A stretch of 64,000 bases of DNA from Marinibacterium anthonyi (lineage in GTDB: Bacteria > Pseudomonadota > Alphaproteobacteria > Rhodobacterales > Rhodobacteraceae): positions 3,831,501 to 3,895,500 of the forward strand of contig CP031585.1 in NCBI GenBank assembly GCA_003217735.2, in the 5' to 3' direction. The notes below the pieces were generated by a model. It was given only the letters and a program-made list of their open reading frames with translations. It searched no databases and had not been told where the DNA came from. Positions within the stretch are counted from its first letter, which is position 1; every line of letters begins with the position of its first letter. Position numbers and translations under genes: made by a program. This document shows, one piece after another, positions 24,227 through 32,381 of the stretch.

Positions 24227-24445
24227 TCAAACCGGTGAATAGTCATCACCGCCCGGATCGCTGACACGCGCGGCGCGTGGCTTGAATTCCGGCACCAGCT
24301 TGTCCGGTTTGCCAAGGCAGCGCCCATGGGCGAGGCGAATAGCAAAGCGCGCCGTATCATCTGCCGATATGTGGAAGTGAAGGCGAAGCTCCTCCAATAG
24401 CCTGGCGTGCTTCTCGTCCAGATTGAGCATGAGCGTGTGTCTCAT
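24227..24445 (-). CDS. Unknown 72-residue protein in the mobilisation operon
   Basis: The ATG is preceded by AAAGGAGCATATC, a good ribosome-binding site. The product starts MRHTLMLNLDEKHARLLEEL, and its beta-strand plus two-helix pattern is compatible with a small ribbon-helix-helix DNA-binding protein, although the family is not certain. It lies 15 bases after the relaxase stop and could regulate the operon or help at oriT. Confidence 0.6.
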   Translation of the reverse strand: MRHTLMLNLDEKHARLLEELRLHFHISADDTARFAIRLAHGRCLGKPDKLVPEFKPRAARVSDPGGDDYSPV

Positions 24446-24459
24446 GATATGCTCCTTTC

Positions 24460-25767
24460 CTAGTTTGGTGAAAAATCATTACCTTGATCCCGTTCGCGGG
24501 CGGCATCGCGCCTGCGGGAGCAGTCTTTTTGTTGGCTCGCCTGTCTCTCCGGCACGCGCCCCAACGCAACCGCGCGGGCAATATCCAGATTGAGCGCCGC
24601 CAGACGGTCCTGCTGTTTTTGCCGTGCCAGTTTGACCTGCCGCTGCAGGTTGCGCCGTTCGGCCAACTGCTTGCGGATCGCCTCCTGCTTTTCGGTGCGG
24701 TCACGCATCGCCGCGCGTGCGATCTCCACTTCATTCTCTTTTCTGATCTTGCGGTTCTTTCCGCTGAGCCAGCCCCACAGGCCGCGTATGCCTCGCGGCG
24801 TGCGCTCCACCCGCTTTTTCTCCTCGGCCAGCCAGCGCTGTTCTTGCTGCGCCTTCAGTTGCTCACGGGCACGGCGATGGCGCTGCACCATTTGCTCGCG
24901 CTGGAACTGCGCGGCCAGACCGGCCCTTTCGGCCTTGGCTTGCTCTTCTTTCGCCCAGGCCCGGAGCTTGGGCGTCAGTCGCGCACCGATATGGGCTTTG
25001 GCCTCATCGACGGAGAGCAGGGTTTTCGGATCACCAAGGCGATCCTTGATTTCCTTGGTCTTCGCGCCGCACATCCGGCTCAGCGAGTAAGCTTCGCCGC
25101 GCCAATCAACACTAACAAAGCCGCGCCTGTCGCCGCGTGCCAGCCAGAACCCTTTCTCGCGCAGAGCCTCTTCGAAGGACTCGCGGGTGTCCGAGCCCGC
25201 CCAGCATTCGCGGATCAGGGATTTGATAAGTTTGGGATCTTGCTTGGTGCGCTTTGCCTGCTGCCAATCAGCCAGCGTGAAGGCAAGCGGATCGCGGCTG
25301 GTGCGATCCCGGAAGCCGTCTGGCATCTGCCAGCCATGTTCATGGTAGAATTCGCGCGCGATATCGTTCAGCCGCATCTTGTACCATGACAGATTGATGG
25401 CCTTCATCTCTTCGCCGTCGATCCGGCTCCAGACGGCATGAGCATGCCGCCTGCCTTCCTTCTCGTGGAAGACGATGGCGCGGGGCTGACCTTCCAGCCC
25501 CAGTCTGTTTTCGATTCGCTCTATCGCAGCCTCGAACACCTCGACCGGCACATCTTCATGTTCCGGCGGACTAAGCGAGAGTGAGAACAGGTGTTTCCGG
25601 CAGCGCGTGCCGCGCGCAATGGCTGCGCTTTCCTGCATGGCCCCGGTCAGATCATTGGCCGCAAAGCCCCGTAAATCATGTAGCTCGACATGCTCGTTGT
25701 CGCGGGTGTTCAGCAGATGCCTTGCCAGTTCATTGCCATGACCACGCTCATTGCCTTTCAGGATCAT
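24460..25767 (-). CDS. Relaxase/mobilisation nuclease (MobA/VirD2 type)
   Basis: This 435-residue protein has an N-terminal relaxase domain with the metal-binding histidine motif GRRHAHAVWSRID near residues 105-117. A long, strongly charged, helical C-terminus (about 260-430) follows. Relaxases nick at oriT and stay bound to the DNA 5' end during conjugation. It overlaps the upstream MobC-like gene by ATGA. With the coupling protein at the other end it makes the element at least mobilisable. The catalytic tyrosine expected near the N-terminus is not evident: the first 130 residues contain it only in the NLSWYKMR segment, so the exact nucleophile is unclear. Confidence 0.85.
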   Translation of the reverse strand: MILKGNERGHGNELARHLLNTRDNEHVELHDLRGFAANDLTGAMQESAAIARGTRCRKHLFSLSLSPPEHEDVPVEVFEAAIERIENRLGLEGQPRAIVFHEKEGRRHAHAVWSRIDGEEMKAINLSWYKMRLNDIAREFYHEHGWQMPDGFRDRTSRDPLAFTLADWQQAKRTKQDPKLIKSLIRECWAGSDTRESFEEALREKGFWLARGDRRGFVSVDWRGEAYSLSRMCGAKTKEIKDRLGDPKTLLSVDEAKAHIGARLTPKLRAWAKEEQAKAERAGLAAQFQREQMVQRHRRAREQLKAQQEQRWLAEEKKRVERTPRGIRGLWGWLSGKNRKIRKENEVEIARAAMRDRTEKQEAIRKQLAERRNLQRQVKLARQKQQDRLAALNLDIARAVALGRVPERQASQQKDCSRRRDAARERDQGNDFSPN

Positions 25768-26180
25768 GACGGACCGCCTTTGAGGCCCAGCGCCTCAATG
25801 AGTTCAGCGCGCATTCTGGCAATGTCGGCACAGGCCTCGCGCAGTTCGTTCTCGATCTCGGGATGCACGGGCAGCGTGCCGGTATTCACCGCGCGGGCAA
25901 GCTGGTTCAGATTCGATGACAGCCGCGATTTGCCCAGCGCGGCCAGAACTCGCGCCAGCGCCTGTTGGTCCTTCACGGGCGCAGAGATCCGGCGACGAGT
26001 CTTGGGCACATCCTTATCGAAAAGGACAGACTTGATGAATGCCCCTAGGGGCTCGCCATCTGCGGCAGCTTCCAGCCTAATACGCTCATCAAAGCTCAAG
26101 CGCAGCGAAAACGGCGCGTCCCGCTTCGTTTTCCGTCCGCTGGCTACCTGATTGAAATTATGGTGCGATTTCGTCATCAT
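25764..26180 (-). CDS. mobC: MobC-like relaxosome accessory protein
   Basis: The 138-residue protein carries the MobC-type pattern FSLRLSFDERIRLEAAADG (ribbon-helix-helix-like) followed by SRLSSNLNQLARAVNTG, the conserved MobC block that helps relaxases open oriT DNA. It lies directly upstream of, and overlaps by ATGA, the relaxase gene. Two ATG codons in a row open the frame, with TGAGGTG before them. oriT is expected close by, but I could not delimit it. Confidence 0.85.
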   Translation of the reverse strand: MMTKSHHNFNQVASGRKTKRDAPFSLRLSFDERIRLEAAADGEPLGAFIKSVLFDKDVPKTRRRISAPVKDQQALARVLAALGKSRLSSNLNQLARAVNTGTLPVHPEIENELREACADIARMRAELIEALGLKGGPS

Positions 26181-26364
26181 CGCACCTCAGATCGGTTAGA
26201 TCAAAGTGCGATAGCTGGTCGTTCCAGTCTTGGAGGGTTTCAAACAGACGGTTCGATTCCTCTACCGTCAGGTCCACCATCTCCTTCCCGGCAAGCGCTG
26301 ATTTGGCGCGCCCTTTTCCGAACAGATCGCTTCCGGATCCATCGCCGCCTGGCGCATGGTCGAT
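26158..26364 (-). pseudogene. Tail of a broken gene upstream of mobC
   Basis: On the minus strand an open frame reads DLFGKGRAKSALAGKEMVDLT..., continues as EESNRLFETLQDWNDQLSH, and stops at 26158-26160 inside the first codons of mobC. It has protein-like composition but no usable start: a TAA precedes it at 26367-26365, and the only internal ATG (26278-26280) has AAGGAG directly attached with no spacing. It is most simply the 3' end of a gene whose front was lost when the element joined the chromosome here. Confidence 0.45.
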
Positions 26365-26464
26365 TTATCGCGTGGATCCCGTGGCATAGCCCATTGTTCC
26401 GGCCGAACGCGGTTGATAGCGTCCCCCGAAGACATGATCATTCATACGCCCGGCCTTCCACGTC

Positions 26465-27646
26465 ATGACGCACACCATCCTGCTGGCGACCAATGGCAGC
26501 CTGGGGGATCTTTTCCCCTACCTCGCCCTGGCCCGCGGCCTGAAAGCCCTGGGTGCCCATCCGATCGTTGCCTCCAATCCCGACCATGTCCACCACATCG
26601 AAGCCGCCGGATTCGAGGCCCACGGCGTCTTTCCCACCCATGACGAGGTCGCCGCGGCCCATGGCATGGACGTGCCCGGCTGGACCGAGAAGGTCCGCCA
26701 GGAGCCGCTCTTTCTCTTTCAATCGCACCTGGATTTCGCCCGCCGTTCGGCCGACCGGTGCCTGCCGCTGGCCCGGCGGGCGGATGGCGCATCGGCCACG
26801 TTCCTGGCCGTCGGCGCCTGCCTGGCCGCCGACGTGGCCGGCACACCCATGGTGCCGGCGTTCTTTCAACCCGAAGGCCTGGGCTTCTGGTGGCTGAACG
26901 ACGGCGCCCGCATCGCCGGGATCCGGGACGAGATCGGCCTGCCGACCGACGCGCCGCATCCGCTGGGCCGGGCGATCGGAACCGGGGCGCCGCTGCTGGG
27001 ACTCTATTCGCCGATCTTCGGAGAGCCCTCGGCCAAGACCCCGCCAGCCCTGCGCATCACCGGAGCACCGACATGGCAGGACCCCAAGGCCGGGCCGTTG
27101 GATGACGACGTGGCAAGGTTCCTCGACGACGGCCCCCCGCCCATCGTCATCACCATGGGCAGCCACCTGCCCGGCCTTGTGGACTGGATCTATTCCGAAG
27201 CCGCCCGCCTGCCCGACAGCCTGGGCGAACGCGTCTTTCTGATCGGCGCGCCCCGGGCGATGTCGCGCGACCGGGTCCTGGCCCGCCCCTACCTGCCCCA
27301 CGCCCCGATCTTCGCACGCGCGCGCCTGATCGTGCATCACGGCGGCATCGGCACGGCGACCGCCGCAATGGCGGCCGGCAAACCGCAGGTGGTGCTGCCC
27401 TATGCGGTGGACACCTGGGACAATGCCCGTCGCCTGATGGACATGGGCATCTCGTTGAACCTGCCCGCGCAGGACTTTACCGTCGACAGCGCCACGACCG
27501 TCCTGCGGCGCCAGCTGGGCTCGGAACGGGCAGAACGGCGTGCCCGGGTCTATGCCAGGCGCCTCGCGCAGGAGGACGGGGCCGGCACTGCCGCCCGCCT
27601 GCTGCTGGACAGCATCGGCGCGCCGGCCAGCCGCGCACCGGTCTGA
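26465..27646 (+). CDS. GT1-family glycosyltransferase
   Basis: The 393-residue protein begins TILLATNGSLGDLFPYLALA and has the donor-binding block VHHGGIGTATAAMAAGKPQ near residue 290, both typical of MGT/UGT-like glycosyltransferases (GT-B fold) that transfer sugar from a nucleotide sugar to lipids or small molecules. The acceptor cannot be told from sequence. It is the first gene on the core side of the element boundary and has no clear ribosome-binding site, so its original promoter may have been changed by the insertion. Confidence 0.85.
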   Translation: MTHTILLATNGSLGDLFPYLALARGLKALGAHPIVASNPDHVHHIEAAGFEAHGVFPTHDEVAAAHGMDVPGWTEKVRQEPLFLFQSHLDFARRSADRCLPLARRADGASATFLAVGACLAADVAGTPMVPAFFQPEGLGFWWLNDGARIAGIRDEIGLPTDAPHPLGRAIGTGAPLLGLYSPIFGEPSAKTPPALRITGAPTWQDPKAGPLDDDVARFLDDGPPPIVITMGSHLPGLVDWIYSEAARLPDSLGERVFLIGAPRAMSRDRVLARPYLPHAPIFARARLIVHHGGIGTATAAMAAGKPQVVLPYAVDTWDNARRLMDMGISLNLPAQDFTVDSATTVLRRQLGSERAERRARVYARRLAQEDGAGTAARLLLDSIGAPASRAPV

Positions 27647-27800
27647 CCATCGACATGCTACCGAAGACGGCAGATCCCGACGTCTTCAAACGGAAAACCC
27701 CGCGTCGCGGGCCCCGGACGCTCCCGCTCCCGGCCCTGTCCGTGATAGGGGACAATCCCGGGCGCATCCCCGCACCCGGCACAGGAAAGACCCACACGCG

Positions 27801-28868
27801 ATGACTTCTCCCCTTCCCTATTTCGACGGACACAACGATTACCTACTGCGCCTGATGACCTCGCCCACCCCGCGCGAGGATCTGTGGCTGGGCGATACCG
27901 GCCAGGGCCACATGGACCTGAAACGCATGAAGGCGGGCGGCTTCGTGGGCGGCTTCTTTGCCGTGTTCGTGCCGCCGGTCCGCACGGGGGAGCCGACCGA
28001 TTTCCTGTCGCGCATGGCCAATCCGCCCTACGACCTGCCGCTGCCTCCGCTGATGACGCACGACGAATCCCAGGCCACCGCGCTGACCATGGTCGGCCAC
28101 ATGCACTGGATGGAACGCAGCGCGCCGGACGATTTCGCCATCTGCCGCACCCCGTCGCAAGTGCGCGCCGCCATCGACACCGGCAAGATCGCCGGCATCC
28201 TGCATATCGAGGGCGCCGAGGCGATCGGGCCGGACCTGGACGCGCTGTACCTGTTCCATGACATGGGGCTGCGCTCGCTCGGCCCGGTCTGGAGCCGGCC
28301 GACGATCTTCGGCCACGGCGTGCCGATGCGCTTTCCGGGCGATCCCGACACCGGCCCCGGCCTGACCGGGGAAGGCAAGGACCTGGTGCGCCTGTGCAAC
28401 GAGCTGGGCATCATGATCGACCTGTCGCACCTGAACGCGGCCGGCTTCGAGGACGTGGCGAAGATTTCGACCAAGCCGCTGGTCGCCACCCATTCCAACG
28501 CACATGCCCTGACCGCATCGACCCGCAACCTGACCGACCGGCAGCTGGACCAGATCCGCGACACCGGCGGCATGGCGGGGCTGAACTATGCCATGGTCTT
28601 CCTGGCCGAGGACGGCATTTCGAACCCGGACATGGGGTTCGACCCGATGCTGCGTCACCTGGATCACATGCTGGAAAGGCTGGGCGAGGATCACGTGGGG
28701 CTGGGGTCGGATTTCGACGGCGCGCAGATCCCGGCGGCCCTGGGCGACGTGGCCGGCATGGCCGGCTTCTTCGCGGCGATGGAAGCGCATGGGTACGGGT
28801 CCGACCTGATCGCCAAGATCGCCTGCGACAACTGGCTGGCGCTGATCGAACGGACGATGACCCCCTGA
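27801..28868 (+). CDS. Membrane dipeptidase (peptidase family M19)
   Basis: The 355-residue protein starts MTSPLPYFDGHNDYLLRLM, with the HxD zinc ligands of renal-dipeptidase-like enzymes, and continues with HIEGAEAIGPDLDALY, MIDLSHLN and THSNAHAL, which carry further metal ligands. These enzymes cleave dipeptides, including D-amino-acid ones. No signal peptide is seen, so it is probably cytoplasmic. I took the ATG at 27801 because the M19 domain begins there. The longer upstream frame is not protein-like. Confidence 0.9.
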   Translation: MTSPLPYFDGHNDYLLRLMTSPTPREDLWLGDTGQGHMDLKRMKAGGFVGGFFAVFVPPVRTGEPTDFLSRMANPPYDLPLPPLMTHDESQATALTMVGHMHWMERSAPDDFAICRTPSQVRAAIDTGKIAGILHIEGAEAIGPDLDALYLFHDMGLRSLGPVWSRPTIFGHGVPMRFPGDPDTGPGLTGEGKDLVRLCNELGIMIDLSHLNAAGFEDVAKISTKPLVATHSNAHALTASTRNLTDRQLDQIRDTGGMAGLNYAMVFLAEDGISNPDMGFDPMLRHLDHMLERLGEDHVGLGSDFDGAQIPAALGDVAGMAGFFAAMEAHGYGSDLIAKIACDNWLALIERTMTP

Positions 28869-28970
28869 TCGGGGGCGGATGGGCGGCGCGGGATTTGACC
28901 CGGCCGGGCGGGGCTTATACATCTGCCTGCAACGGGGCGCCGGGCCCCAGGTGCGAGTACGGCAGACCCC

Positions 28971-29981
28971 ATGGGCCCCAGCAAATCCCCCTTCGACGCG
29001 GTCCCCTTCAATGTGGTGATCGTCGGCCAGTCCGGGCGGTTGTCCTACGAGGCGGCGGTCTTTGCCGCCTCCCTGCGCGCCATGTCCCCCGATTTCGCCG
29101 GCCGCCTTTTCATCGCGCAACCCCAACCCGGCGACCTCTGGCCTGACGATCCGCGTGTCCGCGACGCCGATCTGCTGGCGCTTTACGACCGGCTGGGCGC
29201 CGAGATCCTGCCGTTCGAAAGCCGCCATTTCGGGGCCGCCTACCCTTATGGCAACAAGATCGAGGCGCTGCTGGCCCTGCCCGAGGGCGAACCGTTCGTG
29301 TTCTTCGACACCGACACGCTGATCACCGGCGACCTGGGCCAGGTCCCGTTCGATTTCGACCGCCCCACCGCGTCGATGAAACGCGAAGGCACCTGGCCGG
29401 TGATCGAACTTTACGGACCCGGATACGAGGAAACCTGGGGCGCGCTTTACGACCGGTTCGGTCTGGATTTCCCGTCCAGTCAGGACACCAGCTGGCCGCG
29501 CGAATACTGGCGGCGTTACCTGTATTTCAACGCCGGTTTCTTCTTCTACCGCTGCCCCCGCGTCTTTGGCCAACGGTTCCTGGACATCGCCCTGTCGATC
29601 CGCGACGACACGCCCGACGCGCTGGTCTGTCAAAGCTTCGATCCCTGGCTTGACCAGGTGGCCCTGCCGCTGGTGATCCACGCCCTGGGCGGCGGGCGCG
29701 ATACCCTGCCCGAGGGGCTGCTGGACGGCGATGTCAGCTGTCATTACCGGTTCTTCCCGCTGCTTTACGCCCGCGACAGCGACCGCGCGATCGCGGTGCT
29801 GGAAGAGGTGACCGCGCCCAACTGGATCAAGAAGGTGCTGAAGGGGTACGAGCCGATCAAGCGCATGGTCTACCAGGGGCGCGGGGCCAAGGTGCGCGCG
29901 CTGTTCGACCAGGACGACCTGCCCCGGCGCGAACAGGCGATCCGCAACCGGATCAAGAGCAACGGGTTCTGGATGCGCTGA
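28971..29981 (+). CDS. GT-A-like glycosyltransferase-type protein, unknown substrate
   Basis: The 336-residue protein has an N-terminal Rossmann-like strand (FNVVIVGQSG), then EPFVFFDTDTLITGDL near residue 108 with a DxD metal and nucleotide-sugar motif, and RRYLYFNAGFFFYRCP near 182. This combination is seen in GT-A glycosyltransferases of the glycogenin and galactosyltransferase-like type. No other genes of a polysaccharide locus adjoin it, so the product is unknown. Confidence 0.6.
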   Translation: MGPSKSPFDAVPFNVVIVGQSGRLSYEAAVFAASLRAMSPDFAGRLFIAQPQPGDLWPDDPRVRDADLLALYDRLGAEILPFESRHFGAAYPYGNKIEALLALPEGEPFVFFDTDTLITGDLGQVPFDFDRPTASMKREGTWPVIELYGPGYEETWGALYDRFGLDFPSSQDTSWPREYWRRYLYFNAGFFFYRCPRVFGQRFLDIALSIRDDTPDALVCQSFDPWLDQVALPLVIHALGGGRDTLPEGLLDGDVSCHYRFFPLLYARDSDRAIAVLEEVTAPNWIKKVLKGYEPIKRMVYQGRGAKVRALFDQDDLPRREQAIRNRIKSNGFWMR

Positions 29982-30025
29982 GGCGCGCCTGCCCGGGGAC
30001 GGCGCGGGGTGGCGGGCGTTCGGCC

Positions 30026-30054
30026 GGGTATTTCAGAAGAGAAAGAAGCAGCAG
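30026..30054 (+). repeat. Copy of interspersed 29-bp repeat
   Basis: The sequence GGGTATTTCAGAAGAGAAAG followed by AAGCAGCAG matches 27 of 29 positions with 50578-50606. Both copies lie just after the end of a coding region. It is likely a genome-wide intergenic repeat. Confidence 0.7.
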
Positions 30055-30162
30055 GCGGCGCGATGATCGGGCTGTATCGGGCGGATTGTGCCGTAGGGTC
30101 AAAGCTCCTAGACAGGGGCGGCGCTTTGGGCGCTTTTGGAGAACCAGTCTGGGAGGACTACC

Positions 30163-31455
30163 ATGACCGACGCCCCCACATACGGATTCGATACGCTGCA
30201 GGTCCATGCCGGCGCCCGGCCCGATCCGGCCACCGGCGCGCGCCAGACGCCGATCTACCAGACGACGGCCTATGTCTTTCGCGATGCCGATCACGCGGCG
30301 GCGCTGTTCAACCTGCAGGAGGTGGGATTCATCTATTCCCGCCTGACCAACCCGACCGTGGCCGTCCTGCAGGAACGCATTGCCACGCTGGAAGGCGGGG
30401 TCGGCGCGGTCTGCTGTTCGTCGGGGCACGCGGCGCAGATCATGGCGCTGTTCCCGCTGATGGCGCCGGGGCGCAACGTGGTGGTGTCGACGCGGCTGTA
30501 TGGCGGCACGATCACCCAGTTCAGCCAGACCATCCGCCGGTTCGGCTGGTCCGCCAAGTTCGTCGATTTCGACGACCTTGCCGCCGTGAAGGCCGCCATC
30601 GACGACGACACCCGCGCGGTCTTTTGTGAATCGATCGCCAACCCCGGCGGCTATATCACCGATCTGGACGCCATCGCCGGCGTCGCCGATGCCGCCGGCC
30701 TGCCGCTGATCGTCGACAACACCTCGGCCACGCCGTACCTGTGCCGGCCCATCGAACACGGCGCCACGCTGGTGGTGCATTCGACCACCAAGTTCCTGAC
30801 CGGCAACGGCACCGTCACCGGTGGCGCCATCGTGGATTCGGGGCGTTTCGACTGGTCGGCGTCCGACAAGTTCCCGTCGCTGTCCGAACCCGAACCCGCC
30901 TATCACGGGCTGAAGTTCCACGAGACCTTCGGCCCGCTGGCCTTCACTTTCCACGGAATCGCCGTCGGCCTGCGCGACCTGGGCATGACCATGAACCCCC
31001 AGGGCGCCCATTACACGCTGATGGGGATCGAGACGCTGTCGCTGCGCATGGAACGCCACGTGGCCAACGCGATGAAGCTGGCCCAGTGGCTGGAGGCCGA
31101 CGACCGCATCGGCGAGGTCACCTATCCCGGCCTTGCCTCGTCGCCCTATCACCACCGGGTGGCGCAGATCTGTCCCAAGGGGGCCGGATCGCTGTTCACC
31201 TTCTCGGTCAAGGGCGGCTACGAGGCGTGCATCAAGCTGGTGAATGCGCTGGAGATCTTCAGCCACGTGGCGAACCTGGGCGATACGCGGTCGCTGATCA
31301 TCCACTCTGCCTCGACCACCCACCGCCAGCTGAGCCCCGAGCAGCAGGAAGCCGCCGGTGCCGGGCCCGACCGGGTGCGCGTGTCGATCGGGATCGAGGA
31401 TGCCGACGACCTGATCGCCGACCTGGACCAGGCACTGAGCAAGGCCACCGCCTGA
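30163..31455 (+). CDS. metY: O-acetylhomoserine aminocarboxypropyltransferase (sulfhydrylase)
   Basis: The 430-residue PLP enzyme has [17 protein letters not shown], the aldimine region [17 protein letters not shown], and the lysine motif [12 protein letters not shown] near residue 208. It matches the length and motifs of MetY, which makes homocysteine from O-acetylhomoserine and sulfide. I chose the ATG at 30163, preceded by GGGAGGA. I looked for a SAM riboswitch upstream and found none. Confidence 0.9.
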   Translation: MTDAPTYGFDTLQVHAGARPDPATGARQTPIYQTTAYVFRDADHAAALFNLQEVGFIYSRLTNPTVAVLQERIATLEGGVGAVCCSSGHAAQIMALFPLMAPGRNVVVSTRLYGGTITQFSQTIRRFGWSAKFVDFDDLAAVKAAIDDDTRAVFCESIANPGGYITDLDAIAGVADAAGLPLIVDNTSATPYLCRPIEHGATLVVHSTTKFLTGNGTVTGGAIVDSGRFDWSASDKFPSLSEPEPAYHGLKFHETFGPLAFTFHGIAVGLRDLGMTMNPQGAHYTLMGIETLSLRMERHVANAMKLAQWLEADDRIGEVTYPGLASSPYHHRVAQICPKGAGSLFTFSVKGGYEACIKLVNALEIFSHVANLGDTRSLIIHSASTTHRQLSPEQQEAAGAGPDRVRVSIGIEDADDLIADLDQALSKATA

Positions 31456-31496
31456 AAGCTTTGGAGCGCGCGGATGTCCCCCGCGCGCCGATCCGG

Positions 31497-32210
31497 TCAG
31501 TCCGCGATGGCGAACACCATCGAGACCGAGGCGGTTACCGTGACCTCGCCCTCGGCGATCGGGACGGATACGTCGCGGGCCGAGGCCGCCGCCATTTCCA
31601 TCATCTTCGGCCGGGCGTAACCGCCCTGTTCCGTCAGGCTCTGAACCGGGCCCAGGGTCACGCCGGCGGCGTCGGCGTACAGCTGCGCCTTGGCCATCGC
31701 ATCGGCCACGGCGGCGCGGCGGGCGTCATCGACCAGCGGGTCGGGATCCTGAAGACCGAACTGCAAACCGCTGAAATCGTTACCGCCTTCGGCCATGACC
31801 TTGTCCAGGACGTCGCCCAGGGCGGGCAGGTCGCGGACCCGCACGGCAATCGTGTTCGACGCCATGAAGCCGGTGATCTCCGGCGGTTCCTCGCCGCCGC
31901 GGCGGTTCGACCAGACCGGGTTGACCGTCAGGCGCGCAGTCTGAAGATCGGCCTTCTCGATCCCCAGATCCTCGAGCCGGGCCAGGATCCGCGCCACCGA
32001 TTGCGACACCAGCTGCATCGCGTCGCGCGCCTCCTGCCCCTGTTCGGTGACGCCCATGGTGATCGTGGCCATGTCCGGGCTGGCCGAAACGCTGCCCTCA
32101 CCGGACACGGTGATCTCGCGCATCCCCTCGGCCGCCTGCGCCATCGTGGCCGCCAGGGCGATCATCATCGCGGCCATGCCGGTTTTCAGGCCAGTCTTAA
32201 TGGTCTGCAT
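31497..32210 (-). CDS. Periplasmic SIMPL-domain (DUF541) protein
   Basis: I chose the ATG at 32210, which has GGAGGAATGGT before it and begins a signal peptide (MQTIKTGLKTGMAAMMIAL...ATMAQA). The mature part has REITVSGEGSVSASPDMATI and GFMASNTIAVRVRDL, signatures of the SIMPL/YggE family. YggE-like proteins are linked to oxidative stress resistance and outer-membrane quality. It converges with metY. The product is 237 residues. Confidence 0.85.
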   Translation of the reverse strand: MQTIKTGLKTGMAAMMIALAATMAQAAEGMREITVSGEGSVSASPDMATITMGVTEQGQEARDAMQLVSQSVARILARLEDLGIEKADLQTARLTVNPVWSNRRGGEEPPEITGFMASNTIAVRVRDLPALGDVLDKVMAEGGNDFSGLQFGLQDPDPLVDDARRAAVADAMAKAQLYADAAGVTLGPVQSLTEQGGYARPKMMEMAAASARDVSVPIAEGEVTVTASVSMVFAIAD

Positions 32211-32381
32211 ACCATTCCTCCGTAGCATTGAGCCCTGTAGATGGGCGCGGCAAAGGGGCGCCGACAAGGGGCATGCGCGCGTTTTCCTTTTCCTCCCCGG
32301 CGGAAACCATTAAAATGGCGGGACAGGTGAGGCTGCCGGCAGAACCGGAGCCTCCGGACGGGACATAGAAGTCGTAGCAGT

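Noticed and set aside
26248-26280. tRNA-like 3' end (GGTTCGATTCC followed by CCACCA)
   Set aside because: T-stem pairing and acceptor length do not fit, and no anticodon or D arm lies upstream. The stretch is better explained by the broken minus-strand reading frame. I therefore do not call a tRNA attachment site here.
27843-29744. 633-codon minus-strand open frame
   Set aside because: It is antisense to the M19 dipeptidase and the GT-A-like gene, with no motif or ribosome-binding site.
30000-30162. Possible SAM riboswitch before metY
   Set aside because: The conserved bases of SAM-II and SAM/SAH riboswitches are not present. Only a plain ribosome-binding site is seen.
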